NCBI RefSeq assembly: GCF_016888335.1
Contig: NZ_JAFEJG010000004.1
Span: 62,001-126,000, forward strand
Direction: 5' to 3'
DNA length: 64,000 nt
Source: Janibacter endophyticus
GTDB lineage: Bacteria; Actinomycetota; Actinomycetes; Actinomycetales; Dermatophilaceae
This document shows, in pieces, positions 1 to 8,037 of this stretch (position 1 is the first letter of the stretch; every line of letters begins with the position of its first letter). The notes beneath the pieces were generated by a model. It saw only the letters and a program-made list of their open reading frames with translations. It did no database searches and had not been told where the DNA came from. The position numbers and the translations under genes were made by a program.

Positions 1-1278
1 CGGTGCGTGAGCAGCCTGGCGGGCGGGCGCCGGGGCAGCCGCTGCGGGCGACGGCGGCGCGGAGCCCGCGGCGCGCGCGTCCGGCGCGCCCTGACCGGCC
101 GCTGCGGTGGGCACACCACCGACGTCCATGCGCCGCTCGAGGCGGTCGATCCGGGCGGCGTAGCCGCTCTCCCCGGACGCACCGGGCAGAAGCACCCGCG
201 CCGCGATGAGCTCGAGCTGGAGGCGCGGGGAGGTCGCACCCGTCATCTCGGTGAGCCCCTCGTTGACGATCGAGGCGGCCCGGGTCAGCGAGGCCGCACC
301 GAAGGCGGCCGCCTGCGTCCGCATGCGCTCGACCTGGTCCTCGGGCAGACCGCGGAGGATGGCCCGGGCGCCGTCGGGCGCGGCGAGGACGACGATGAGG
401 TCGCGCAGCCGCTCGAGGAGGTCCTCGACGAAGCGCCGCGGGTCCAGCCCCGTCTCGATGACGTCGTGCAGGTGCCGGAAGACCGCACCCGCGTCACCGA
501 CGCCGAAGGCGGTGACGACCGCGTCGAGCAGCTCGGCGTCCGTAAAGCCGAGCAGGGACGCAGCCCCCTCGTAGGTCAGCCCCTCAGGGCCCGACCCCGC
601 GATGAGCTGGTCGAGGACCGAGAGCGAGTCACGCACCGATCCCCCACCCGCCCGGACGACGAAGGAGAGCACACCCGGCTCGACGGACACCCCTTCGCTC
701 TGGCAGAGCTGCTCGAGGTACTCGGTGAGCCGGGCCGGCGGGACGAGGCGGAAGGGGTAGTGGTGGGTCCGGCTGCGGATCGTGCCGATGACCTTCTCCG
801 GCTCGGTGGTCGCGAAGACGAACTTCACGTGCTCCGGCGGCTCCTCGACGATCTTGAGCAGCGCGTTGAAGCCCTGCGGCGTCACCATGTGCGCCTCGTC
901 GATGATGTAGATCTTGTAGCGGCTCTGCGCCGGGCCGAAGGAGGCCCGCTCGCGCAGGTCCCGGGCGTCGTCGACACCACCGTGGCTCGCCGCGTCGATC
1001 TCGATGACGTCGACCGTCCCCGCTCCCCCGCGAGCCAGCGCGACGCAGCTGTCGCACTCTCCGCACGGCTCGGGCGTCGGCCCCTGCTCGCAGTTGAGGC
1101 AGCGGGCCAGGATCCGGGCGCTCGTCGTCTTGCCGCAGCCGCGCGGGCCGGAGAAGAGGTAGGCGTGGTTGATCCGCCCTGAGCGCAGCGCCGTCGACAG
1201 CGGCTCGGTGACCTGCTCCTGGCCGATGACGTCAGCGAAGGTCTCGGGCCGGTAGCGACGGTAGAGGGCGGTGCTCAC
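1..1278 (-). CDS. dnaX: DNA polymerase III subunit gamma/tau (3' end outside window)
   Basis: ATPase of the clamp loader that places the beta clamp on DNA and organises the replisome. Read on the minus strand from GTG at 1278, the protein begins STALYRRYRPETFADVIGQE, the usual DnaX opening. It then shows Walker A (GPRGCGKTT), a zinc-binding cysteine cluster (CLNC...CGECDSC), Walker B/DEAH (IYIIDEAHM) and the sensor-1 SRT region. The C-terminal tau part turns Ala/Pro/Arg-rich near the window edge and is cut off. SRP RNA lies upstream on the same strand, a common actinobacterial arrangement. The long plus-strand frame across it is a composition shadow. Confidence 0.97.
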   Translation of the reverse strand, partial: MSTALYRRYRPETFADVIGQEQVTEPLSTALRSGRINHAYLFSGPRGCGKTTSARILARCLNCEQGPTPEPCGECDSCVALARGGAGTVDVIEIDAASHGGVDDARDLRERASFGPAQSRYKIYIIDEAHMVTPQGFNALLKIVEEPPEHVKFVFATTEPEKVIGTIRSRTHHYPFRLVPPARLTEYLEQLCQSEGVSVEPGVLSFVVRAGGGSVRDSLSVLDQLIAGSGPEGLTYEGAASLLGFTDAELLDAVVTAFGVGDAGAVFRHLHDVIETGLDPRRFVEDLLERLRDLIVVLAAPDGARAILRGLPEDQVERMRTQAAAFGAASLTRAASIVNEGLTEMTGATSPRLQLELIAARVLLPGASGESGYAARIDRLERRMDVGGVPTAAAGQGAPDARAAGSAPPSPAAAAPAPARQAAHAP

Positions 1279-1349
1279 GGGTCGACCCTAACCGTGGCCA
1301 CGGACAACCCGCCGCCCCCGAGCCAACCCGCCCCCACCCCCTTCGCCCT

Positions 1350-1394
1350 TGCGTCCGCCCCCATGGGCTCACTGGGCCCACGGTGGCGGACGCA
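1350..1394. repeat. 45-nt palindrome, family A, copy 1 (pair 1)
   Basis: Arms TGCGTCCGCC and GGCGGACGCA close a stem containing the CCCACGGTGG core. Its partner starts exactly 62 bp downstream at 1412. Family A occurs six times in the window, always as such pairs. A GTG inside this copy (1383) opens a reading frame that runs into the next gene, but it is an unlikely start. Confidence 0.9.
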
Positions 1395-1411
1395 ACGGGG
1401 ACGACGGCGCC

Positions 1412-1456
1412 AACGTCCGCCATCGTGGGGTGTCAGGGCCCACGGTGGCGGACGTT
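1412..1456. repeat. 45-nt palindrome, family A, copy 2 (pair 1)
   Basis: Arms AACGTCCGCC and GGCGGACGTT. It ends where the AbiEi/DUF559-like reading frame becomes family-like. Together with copy 3, it delimits that gene almost to the base. Confidence 0.9.
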
Positions 1457-2300
1457 GGTTGTCCACCGGGACGAACGCAGGAGCCATGTCGAGGGTGAGC
1501 GCTGGCGCGCTGTCGCGCACCGCGGGGTGGTCATCCATCACGGCCCGCTCGTCGGGGAGGACCTGTGGCGGGCCGCCCTCCTGTCGGTCGGGGCCTCGGC
1601 CTGCCTGGGAGGTATCAGCGCGCTGCAGGCGGCCGGGATGACCGGTCTCGACGATGAGGACACCCACGTCTGGGTCCGCAAGTCCTTCCGCAAGGGCCGT
1701 GTGCCGGGCGTCGTGCTGCACGAGTCGCGACGATGGAGCGCCGACGACGCGGAGGGGTCGGGGATCCCCCGGGCGCGGCCGGCCGTCGCCGCCATGCAGG
1801 CGGCGCTGTGGGCCAGGACAGCGAAAGAGGCTGCCTTCATGCTCATCCTGCCGGTCCAGCAGCGTCTCGTGACGGCTGACCAGCTGGCGGAGCAGCTGGC
1901 CCGGGTGCGGCGTCATCGCTTCCGCACGGCGCTGGGCCCGGTCATCGCGGACATCGGCGGGGGCAGCCACTCGATGCACGAGCTCGACGTCATCCGGATG
2001 TGCCGTGAGCGCGGGCTGCCCGAGCCCAGCCGACAGTCCCCCAGGGTCGGTCCGGGCGGCCGCCGCTACATCGACGTCGACTGGCCGGGCTTCGGGATCA
2101 CCCTGGAGATCCAGGGCGCCGGACACGGGCTGTTGCTCCAGACCCTCGACGACGACGTCCGGCTCGTCGACCTCTCGACCGAGGGGTCGACGGCTCTGAG
2201 CATCTCGGTCCTCACCCTTCGGACCAACCGGGACGCCTTCTTCGACGCCCCGGAGCGCCTCTTCGCCGCCAAGGGGTGGCGACGGACTCCCCCTTCGTGA
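1455..2300 (+). CDS. AbiEi/DUF559-like protein, probably N-terminally shortened
   Basis: Function unknown. The middle resembles the winged-helix/antitoxin-like proteins common in actinobacteria (WRAVAHRGVVIHHGPL, then a Leu/Ala/Gly-rich helix and a stretch ending HESRRW). The end has RYIDVDWPGFGITLEIQG, which recalls the DUF559/Vsr-like nuclease fold (family RVDFxWP...VEVDG), but the acidic residues are only partly kept. I set the start at TTG 1455; an upstream GTG at 1383 lies inside a repeat and GTG 1527 would cut the domain. The usual N-terminal HTH appears missing. The frame fills the gap between palindrome copies 2 and 3 and its stop codon touches copy 3, so truncation or mobilisation by the repeats is possible. 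No partner toxin gene is adjacent. Confidence 0.6.
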   Translation: MVVHRDERRSHVEGERWRAVAHRGVVIHHGPLVGEDLWRAALLSVGASACLGGISALQAAGMTGLDDEDTHVWVRKSFRKGRVPGVVLHESRRWSADDAEGSGIPRARPAVAAMQAALWARTAKEAAFMLILPVQQRLVTADQLAEQLARVRRHRFRTALGPVIADIGGGSHSMHELDVIRMCRERGLPEPSRQSPRVGPGGRRYIDVDWPGFGITLEIQGAGHGLLLQTLDDDVRLVDLSTEGSTALSISVLTLRTNRDAFFDAPERLFAAKGWRRTPPS

Positions 2301-2342
2301 CGTCCGCCACCGTGGGGGTGTCCCGCCCACGGTGGCGGACGC
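2300..2342. repeat. Family A palindrome, copy 3 (pair 2)
   Basis: CGTCCGCCACCGTGGG arm, short loop, CCCACGGTGGCGGACG arm. It begins at the last base of the preceding stop codon. Its partner starts 62 bp further on. Confidence 0.9.
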
Positions 2343-2361
2343 TGCGAGCCCCGGATCTCCT

Positions 2362-2404
2362 ACGTCCGCCGATGTGGGTTCCGGGCACCCACGGTGGCGG
2401 ACGC
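2362..2404. repeat. Family A palindrome, copy 4 (pair 2)
   Basis: ACGTCCGCCGATGTGGG arm (one imperfect position) and CCCACGGTGGCGGACG arm. It lies just downstream of the convergent FMN reductase stop at 2410, so it could also act as a terminator for both genes. Confidence 0.88.
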
Positions 2405-2409
2405 AAGGG

Positions 2410-2970
2410 TCAGGCGCGAAGGGTGCTCGTCGCGCGGGTGAGCTTGACGAGCTGGGCGAGGACGTTGCGGACGTCCTTGGCCTTGTACTCCCGCGGCGTG
2501 AGGGTCTTCTGGTCCTCGAAGTCATCCATCGTCGACAGCGCGACCTGGCCGCGGGTGACGTGCATCTGCGCGTTCGCGACGATCGTGCGCCAGTGCTCGA
2601 CGGCGCGCACGCCCGACTCGGCGCCGTACCCGACGAAGGCGATGCCCTTGTGCGCCCACTCCGGGTAGAGCACGTCGAAGGCGTTCTTCAGCGCCGCCGG
2701 GACGCCGTGGTTGTACTCGGGCGTGACGAAGACGAAGCCGTCGAAGGAGTCGATCTTCTCGCTCCACCGGCGGGTCTTGGGGTTCTCGTACTCACGGTTC
2801 GCGGCGCCGGGCACGGTCGGCTCGTTGAGCAGGTCGAGGTCGTAGTCCTTGAGGTCGACCAGCTCGAAGGTGGCGTCGTCGCGCGACCGCGCCTGCTCGA
2901 GCACCCACTCGGCGACCTGCTCGCCGATGCGGCCGGGGCGGGTGCTGCCGATGATGATCGCGATGTCCAT
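2410..2970 (-). CDS. NADPH-dependent FMN reductase family protein
   Basis: Flavodoxin-fold oxidoreductase of 186 residues that reduces FMN, quinones or chromate/azo-type acceptors with NAD(P)H; the physiological substrate cannot be read from sequence. Visible features: the phosphate-binding loop IIIGSTRPGRIGEQVAEW at the N-terminus and the family motif FVTPEYNHGVPAALKNAFD, followed by a Gly-rich strand (GIAFVGYGAESG). Length is normal. ATG at 2970 has a good AGGAGG ribosome-binding site. It is convergent with the AbiEi-like gene, with palindrome copies 3 and 4 between them. Confidence 0.9.
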   Translation of the reverse strand: MDIAIIIGSTRPGRIGEQVAEWVLEQARSRDDATFELVDLKDYDLDLLNEPTVPGAANREYENPKTRRWSEKIDSFDGFVFVTPEYNHGVPAALKNAFDVLYPEWAHKGIAFVGYGAESGVRAVEHWRTIVANAQMHVTRGQVALSTMDDFEDQKTLTPREYKAKDVRNVLAQLVKLTRATSTLRA

Positions 2971-3041
2971 GGGTCCTCCTGGGGGTGGGTCGGGCAGGGG
3001 TCGGCCCGCCGCACCGCGAGGGTACGGCGGGCCGAAGGGGG

Positions 3042-3761
3042 TCAGCCGCGGCGGCCGTCGCGGTCGACGCCGTCCTCGCCGCGCAGGTCGTCGAACGTGT
3101 CGCGGGCGCGCTCGTCGAGCTCGTAGTCACCGTCACCGTCACGGTCGCCCACGCCGGAGCGACCCTGCTCGTCGACGCGCCCGCCCTCGTGACGGCCCTC
3201 GTAGTGGTCGCCGTCGGCCCGGTCACCGTCGCGACGCTCCTCGACGTGGCTGTCGTCGGCGTAGGAGTCCTCGGACTCGATGACGTTGTCGCGGTAGCCG
3301 TCGCCGTCGCGGTCCGTGGCGGCGTAGCCGGCACCCCCCGCGGCCGCGCCGCCGCGGCCGTCACGGGAGTCGTCGATCCGGTTGCCGTCCTTGTCGGTGC
3401 GGACGTCGGGGTCGATCTCGTCGGCTCGACGAAGGTCCTCGCGGTGCGAGTCCTCGAGCACCGAGCGGCGGTCGTCGGCGTCGCGGGCCTCGGCCTGGAG
3501 GCGCTCGGCCTCGACGCGCTGTCGCTCTGCCTCGGCGGCCTTGAGGTCGGCGTCGGCGCGAGCGGCCTCGGCCTGGGCGGCGGTCTCGGCGGACGCAGCC
3601 TGCTGCTCGCGCAGGTCGAGCTCGCGGTCGGCGGCGCGCTCGCGCAGCTCCGTGGCCTCCTGACGGTTGGCCTCGACCTGCCGTTTCCTCGAGCTCGAGA
3701 CGACGAGCGCGATGACGACGAGCACGGCGATGACCGCCAGGGCGATGAGGATCCACTTCAT
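3042..3761 (-). CDS. Membrane-anchored coiled-coil protein with Asp-rich calcium-loop-like tail
   Basis: No function recognised. The 239-residue protein starts with one transmembrane helix (residues about 3-24), followed by a long Ala/Glu/Arg-rich coiled coil (about 30-110). The Asp/Gly/Arg-rich tail contains DKDGNRIDD, DRDGDGYRDN and DRDGDGDYELDE, resembling the DxDxDG loops of dockerin, EF-hand or thrombospondin type-3 repeats. Calcium binding is therefore an inference. The tail has no enzymatic motif. ATG at 3761 is preceded by an AGGAGGGAG ribosome-binding site; the longer frame upstream runs through the SRP RNA and is rejected. Likely surface-exposed or periplasm-facing. Confidence 0.8.
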   Translation of the reverse strand: MKWILIALAVIAVLVVIALVVSSSRKRQVEANRQEATELRERAADRELDLREQQAASAETAAQAEAARADADLKAAEAERQRVEAERLQAEARDADDRRSVLEDSHREDLRRADEIDPDVRTDKDGNRIDDSRDGRGGAAAGGAGYAATDRDGDGYRDNVIESEDSYADDSHVEERRDGDRADGDHYEGRHEGGRVDEQGRSGVGDRDGDGDYELDERARDTFDDLRGEDGVDRDGRRG

Positions 3762-3885
3762 GGGTTCTGCTCCCTCCTGGTGGCCGGGTGCCGGCCACGC
3801 TGCTGCTGTCACGCTAACGACGCAGGGGGCGAGAGGGCCCGTCAGCGACCCCCCGATTTCGAGCCGGGTCGCGACGGGGCATGAA

Positions 3886-3978
3886 GACACCCCACGTACC
3901 TGGAAGAGCTCTCCTACCCTTGCTGCGTTCCCGCCCTGGGGGAGTTCGGAGAGGTACCACCACGTGGGGTGCCGGGGC
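3886..3978 (-). ncRNA. ffs: Signal recognition particle RNA (4.5S type)
   Basis: On the minus strand the sequence folds into one long hairpin: GGCACCCCACGTGG at the 5' end pairs with CGTGGGGTGTC at the 3' end. The apical part carries the conserved Ffh-binding region (GGGCGGGAACGCAGCAAGGG), equivalent to the GGAAG..AGCA tetraloop domain of bacterial SRP RNA. The small (about 95 nt) form lacks an Alu domain. It lies upstream of dnaX on the same strand, as in many actinobacteria. Ends are estimated to a few bases. Confidence 0.93.
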
Positions 3979-3999
3979 CAGAGTACTAGCCTCGCCGTC

Positions 4000-4470
4000 G
4001 TGCTCACCAACCCGCGTCGGCTCTTCCGTCTCGTCGCGACCGCCGAGGTCGTCAGCTGGACCCTGCTCGTCATCGGGATGGTCCTCAAGTACGTCACCGA
4101 GACGACCGATCTCGGGGTGCGGGTCTTCGGCGCGTTCCACGGCTTCGTCTTCCTCGCGTACGTCGTCGTGACGCTGCTTGTCCGGGTGGACCACCGCTGG
4201 CCGGCACGGACCGGGCTGCTCGCCCTCGTGAGCGCCGTCCCGCCGTGGATGACCCTGTGGTTCGAGCGTTGGGTCGAGCGGCCGGGCAACGGCGGTCTGC
4301 GCGAGACCTGGCGTCTGGGCGAAGGGGTGGAGCCCGCCGCCTCGTCCGCCGAGCGGGTCGTCGCGGCCGCCGTCCGCCGGCCGGGCGTCGCCCTCGCCGT
4401 GGCGATCGTCGCGATCGTCGTCGCCTTCACGATCCTGCTACTCATCGGCCCTCCCGTCCCGAGCGACTGA
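4000..4470 (+). CDS. DUF3817 family membrane protein
   Basis: 156-residue integral membrane protein with four predicted helices. The family signature is seen in RLVATAEVVSWTLLVIGM near the start and GAFHGFVFLAYVV with the conserved His-Gly pair. The family is widespread in actinobacteria and has no assigned reaction. GTG at 4000 is chosen because it directly precedes the first conserved segment and lies just beyond the divergent SRP RNA. The stop at 4470 is one base before the benE start, so the two are probably cotranscribed. Confidence 0.88.
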   Translation: MLTNPRRLFRLVATAEVVSWTLLVIGMVLKYVTETTDLGVRVFGAFHGFVFLAYVVVTLLVRVDHRWPARTGLLALVSAVPPWMTLWFERWVERPGNGGLRETWRLGEGVEPAASSAERVVAAAVRRPGVALAVAIVAIVVAFTILLLIGPPVPSD

Positions 4471-4471
4471 G

Positions 4472-5680
4472 GTGACGGCGGCTCCCCCTTCGCCCGCCGG
4501 GACCGGTGACGCGACGAGCCACGCGGTCGTGGCCGGGGTGGTGAGCGGGCTGGTCGGCTTCACGAGCAGCTTCGCCGTCGTCCTCGCCGGGCTGCACGCG
4601 GTGGGCGCCGACGCGTCCCAGGCGACGTCGGGCCTGACCGTCCTCGCGCTGGCGATGGGGCTGGGCTGCGTGATCTTCAGCCTGCGGACCCGGATGCCGA
4701 TCACGCTGGCGTGGTCGACGCCCGGCGCCGCCCTGCTCGCAGCCTCCGCCGCCCCGGCCGGAGGGTGGCCGGCCGCCGTCGGTACCTTCGTCGTCACGGG
4801 GCTGCTGCTCGCGCTCCTCGCCCTCGTCCGCCCGCTCGCCCGGCTCGTCGCGGCGATCCCCGACGAGCTCGCGGCGGCCATGCTCGCCGGCGTCCTGCTC
4901 GTCCTGTGCGTCGCGCCCTTCCGCGCGCTCGCCGACGACCCGGCCGTCATCGCGCCGGTGATCCTCGCGTGGGCGGCGGGCCTGGTCCTGCTGCGGCGCT
5001 GGGCCGTGCCCATCGCGCTCGCGGTCGCTCTCGTGGTCATGCTCGTCGAGGGGTCCCTCGCGGGCCTCGGGCCGGGCGACCTGATGCCGGTGCTCGACGC
5101 CACCGCCCCGATCCTCGACCCGGGCGCGCTCGTCGCCATCGCCATCCCCCTCGTCGTCGTCACGACGACGAGCCAGAACGTCCCGGGCATCGCCGTCCTG
5201 CGCTCCTTCGGCTACGCGCCCGACCCGCGGCCACCCCTCGTCTACGCGGGGCTCGCGAGCGCGGCGACCGCCCCGCTCGGCGGGCACGGGATCAACCTCG
5301 CCGCGATCTCGGCGGCCCTCGCGGCGGGACCCGAGGCCGGCCCCGACCCCGGCCGGCGATGGCTCGCCGGTGTCTCGTGCGGCGTCACCTACCTGACGTG
5401 CGGCGTGCTCACGCCGCTCGTCGTGGCCGTGGCCTCCGGCGCTCCTGCCGGGCTGCTCGAGACGATCGCCGGCCTCGCCCTGCTCGGCACCCTCGCCGCG
5501 GCCGCCGCGAGCGCCTTCGGGCCCGCCGGGCACCGGGAGGCGGCGGCGTTGACCTTCGTCGTCGCGGCGTCGGGCGTGACGATCGCCGGCATCGGCGGCG
5601 CCTTCTGGGGGCTCGTCGCCGGCGGCGCGCTGCTCGTCGCGCTCAGGCTGCGAGCGCACAGAGAAGCTCCCCGGACCTGA
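4472..5680 (+). CDS. benE: BenE-family benzoate/H+ symporter-like permease
   Basis: Inner-membrane carrier of 402 residues and about 12 helices. BenE proteins import benzoate or related aromatic acids with protons. Family features: the opening segment VAGVVSGLVGFTSSFAVVLAG, the TRMPITLAWSTPGAALLA loop in helix 3, and TSQNVPGIAVLRSFGY in the second half, followed by GGHGINLAAISAA. There is no aromatic catabolic gene nearby, so the true substrate is uncertain. GTG at 4472 sits one base after the DUF3817 stop, implying translational coupling. The 3' end is followed 21 bp later by a convergent tRNA gene. Confidence 0.88.
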   Translation: MTAAPPSPAGTGDATSHAVVAGVVSGLVGFTSSFAVVLAGLHAVGADASQATSGLTVLALAMGLGCVIFSLRTRMPITLAWSTPGAALLAASAAPAGGWPAAVGTFVVTGLLLALLALVRPLARLVAAIPDELAAAMLAGVLLVLCVAPFRALADDPAVIAPVILAWAAGLVLLRRWAVPIALAVALVVMLVEGSLAGLGPGDLMPVLDATAPILDPGALVAIAIPLVVVTTTSQNVPGIAVLRSFGYAPDPRPPLVYAGLASAATAPLGGHGINLAAISAALAAGPEAGPDPGRRWLAGVSCGVTYLTCGVLTPLVVAVASGAPAGLLETIAGLALLGTLAAAAASAFGPAGHREAAALTFVVAASGVTIAGIGGAFWGLVAGGALLVALRLRAHREAPRT

Positions 5681-5701
5681 GAGGTGCCGGGGAGCTGCTG
5701 G

Positions 5702-5788
5702 CGGAGGATATGGGATTTGAACCCATGAGGGGTTTCATCCCCAACACGATTTCCAATCGTGCGCACTAGGCCACTATGCGAATCCTCC
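5702..5788 (-). tRNA. tRNA-Ser (anticodon GGA)
   Basis: Acceptor GGAGGAT/ATCCTCC with discriminator G, anticodon loop TTGGAAA, long class-II variable arm (TTGGGGATGAAACCCC) and a T-arm GGGTTCAAATCCC. CCA is not encoded. It decodes UCC/UCU. Confidence 0.97.
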
Positions 5789-5839
5789 AACGGAGGAGAT
5801 TACCCGACGCGCTTGGCCCCCACCGAATCGGTGGCTCCG

Positions 5840-5885
5840 CGGCGGCCGGGTGGGCGGGCCGTTCGGCCCACCCACCGGGCCGCTC
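5840..5885. terminator. GC-rich hairpin upstream of prpE
   Basis: GGTGGGCGGGCC, a GTTC loop and GGCCCACCCACC pair with one mismatch. It lies between the tRNA-Ser promoter region and prpE. It could be a terminator or an mRNA structure; no U-tract follows. Confidence 0.35.
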
Positions 5886-5944
5886 GTCCCACGGACCCGA
5901 CGAAGGGGTGACGCGGCGCCCCCTTCGCCCGGTTGGATGGGGGC

Positions 5945-7843
5945 ATGAGCAATGGCGCCTGGGCCGCGGCACACGCGGCGAGCATCGAGGACCCGACCAC
6001 CTTCTGGGGCGAGGCTGCGCAGGCCATCGACTGGATCACGCCGCCGACGACGGTGCTCGACGAGAGCGCCGCCCCGCTGTACCGCTGGTTCCCCGACGGC
6101 ACCCTCAACACCTGCTACAACGCCGTCGACCGGCACGTCGAGGCGGGCCGTGGCGACCAGCCCGCGATCCGCTACGACTCCCCCGTCACCGGCGCGAAGC
6201 GCACCCTGACCTACTCCGAGCTGCTCGACCAGGTGAGCCGGCTCGCCGGTGCGCTGCGCTCGCTCGGCGTCGAGAAGGGCGACCGGGTCGTCATCTACAT
6301 GCCGATGGTCCCCGAGGCCGTCGTCGGGATGCTCGCGTGCGCGCGTCTCGGGGCGATCCACTCCGTCGTCTTCGGCGGCTTCGCCCCCGCCGAGCTCGCC
6401 GCCCGCATCGAGGACGCCGCGCCCAAGGTCATCCTCTCCGCGTCCTGCGGCATCGAGCCCAAGCGGGTCGTCGAGTACAAGCCCTTCCTCGACGCCGGCA
6501 TCGAGCGCAGCGAGCACAAGCCGGACCACGTCGTCGTGCTCCAGCGCGAGCAGGCCGTCGCCGAGCTCGGCGAGCGCGACCACGACTGGGACGAGCTCAT
6601 GGCCTCCGACGCGGCGCAGCCCGTCGAGCCGGTCGAGGTCGCCGCGACCGATTCGCTCTACGTCCTCTACACCTCCGGCACGACCGGGCGCCCCAAGGGC
6701 ATCGTCCGCGACAACGGCGGCCATGCGGTCGCCCTGCGCTGGTCGATGGACAACATCTACGACGTCCGGCCCGGCGAGACGATGTTCACCGCCTCCGACG
6801 TCGGCTGGGTCGTCGGCCACTCCTACATCGTCTACGCGCCGCTGCTCACCGGCGCGACGACGGTCGTCTACGAGGGCAAGCCCGTGGGCACCCCCGACGC
6901 CGGCGCCTTCTGGAGGGTCATCGACGAGTACGACGCCGTCGCGCTCTTCACCGCTCCCACCGCCTTCCGCGCGATCAAGAAGGAGGACTCGAAGGCCGAG
7001 CTGCTCGCGGGCTACGACATCTCCAGCCTGCGCAACCTCTTCCTCGCCGGCGAGCGCCTCGACCCCGACACCTACGAGTGGGCCAGCTCGATCGTCGGCG
7101 TGCCCGTCATCGACAACTGGTGGCAGACCGAGACCGGCTGGCCGATCGCCGCGAACATGCGCGGCCTCGAGCCGATGCCGATCAAGCCCGGCTCCCCGAC
7201 CGTCCCGGTACCCGGCTACGACGTGCAGGTCGTCGACGAGACCGGCGCGCCATGCGACCGGGGCAACGAGGGCTCGATCGTCATCAAGCTGCCGCTGCCC
7301 CCCGGCACACTGCCGACACTGTGGGGAGACGACCAGCGGTACGTCGACAGCTACCTCTCCGCCTTCGACGGCTACTACCTCACCGGCGACGGCGGGAAGA
7401 TCGACGAGGACGGCTACGTCTACGTCATGGGCCGCACCGACGACGTCCTCAACGTCGCGGGCCACCGCCTCTCAACCGGCTCGATCGAGGCGGCGCTCGC
7501 CGGCCACCCCGACGTCGCCGAGTGCTGCGTCATCGGTGTCGCCGACGACTTCAAGGGGCAGCAGCCTCGCGGCTTCGTCGTCCTCAAGTCCGGCATCGAC
7601 GCAGCCACCGAGGGCGAGCGGATCACCAAGGAGCTCGTCCAGCGGGTCCGCGACGAGGTCGGCGCCGTCGCGTCGCTGCGCCTCGTCGACATCGTCGGGG
7701 CGCTGCCCAAGACCCGCTCCGGCAAGATCCTGCGCAAGAGCATGCGCGAGATCGCCGACGGCAAGACGCCGAGCATCCCCGGGACCATCGAGGACGCGAG
7801 CGTGCTCGACGACCTCACCCCGGTCCTTCGGCCGGGCGGCTGA
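5945..7843 (+). CDS. prpE: Propionyl-CoA synthetase (acetyl-CoA synthetase family)
   Basis: Activates propionate (and less well acetate) with ATP and CoA. The 632-residue protein has the acyl-CoA synthetase N-terminal cap and AMP-binding core: YTSGTTGRPKG P-loop, SDVGWVVGHSYIVYAPLL substrate region, WWQTETGWP and the catalytic-lysine motif KTRSGKILRK near the end, where acetylation usually controls activity. PrpE-like features are the start FPDGTLNTCYNAVDRHVE and the overall length. ATG at 5945 is preferred to in-frame TTG 5933 because MSNG follows a GGATGGGG site. The adjacent CoA-transferase suggests a short-chain acid activation locus. Confidence 0.92.
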   Translation: MSNGAWAAAHAASIEDPTTFWGEAAQAIDWITPPTTVLDESAAPLYRWFPDGTLNTCYNAVDRHVEAGRGDQPAIRYDSPVTGAKRTLTYSELLDQVSRLAGALRSLGVEKGDRVVIYMPMVPEAVVGMLACARLGAIHSVVFGGFAPAELAARIEDAAPKVILSASCGIEPKRVVEYKPFLDAGIERSEHKPDHVVVLQREQAVAELGERDHDWDELMASDAAQPVEPVEVAATDSLYVLYTSGTTGRPKGIVRDNGGHAVALRWSMDNIYDVRPGETMFTASDVGWVVGHSYIVYAPLLTGATTVVYEGKPVGTPDAGAFWRVIDEYDAVALFTAPTAFRAIKKEDSKAELLAGYDISSLRNLFLAGERLDPDTYEWASSIVGVPVIDNWWQTETGWPIAANMRGLEPMPIKPGSPTVPVPGYDVQVVDETGAPCDRGNEGSIVIKLPLPPGTLPTLWGDDQRYVDSYLSAFDGYYLTGDGGKIDEDGYVYVMGRTDDVLNVAGHRLSTGSIEAALAGHPDVAECCVIGVADDFKGQQPRGFVVLKSGIDAATEGERITKELVQRVRDEVGAVASLRLVDIVGALPKTRSGKILRKSMREIADGKTPSIPGTIEDASVLDDLTPVLRPGG

Positions 7844-8037
7844 GCCGGGCCGGCCAGGCCCACCGGGACCGGGCATCCCTCCGAGGGCCGAGAAACGTCC
7901 TGGCCCCGTGAGGGTTTCCCGGCCCGGATGAGGTTTCGCGGCCCCGGGCGGAGGGGTGCTCGGGACCCTTGGCCAGAGGGCGAAGGGAGTGAGCTCGCCG
8001 TGGGCGGCGCGGTTCGTCTGGTCGACGACCTCGGCGC
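7844..8037. other. Gene-free stretch with small GTTTCxCGGCCC repeats
   Basis: No coding signal seen. Two forward copies of a unit GAGGGTTTCCCGGCCC / GAGGTTTCGCGGCCC lie at about 7909-7944, and one inverted copy (GGGCCGAGAAACG) at about 7886. A terminator for prpE is probably contained here but no clean stem is obvious. Confidence 0.4.

Noticed and set aside
1455-2300. AbiE-type toxin-antitoxin system
   Set aside because: No AbiEii nucleotidyltransferase toxin is adjacent and the N-terminal HTH is not evident.
1350-2404. Palindrome pairs as a CRISPR array
   Set aside because: Only two units per site, 62-bp period with a long symmetric repeat, no cas genes.
5774-7465. Long minus-strand reading frame across prpE
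   Set aside because: Composition shadow of a high-G+C gene; Asp/Val/Gly-rich with no family features.
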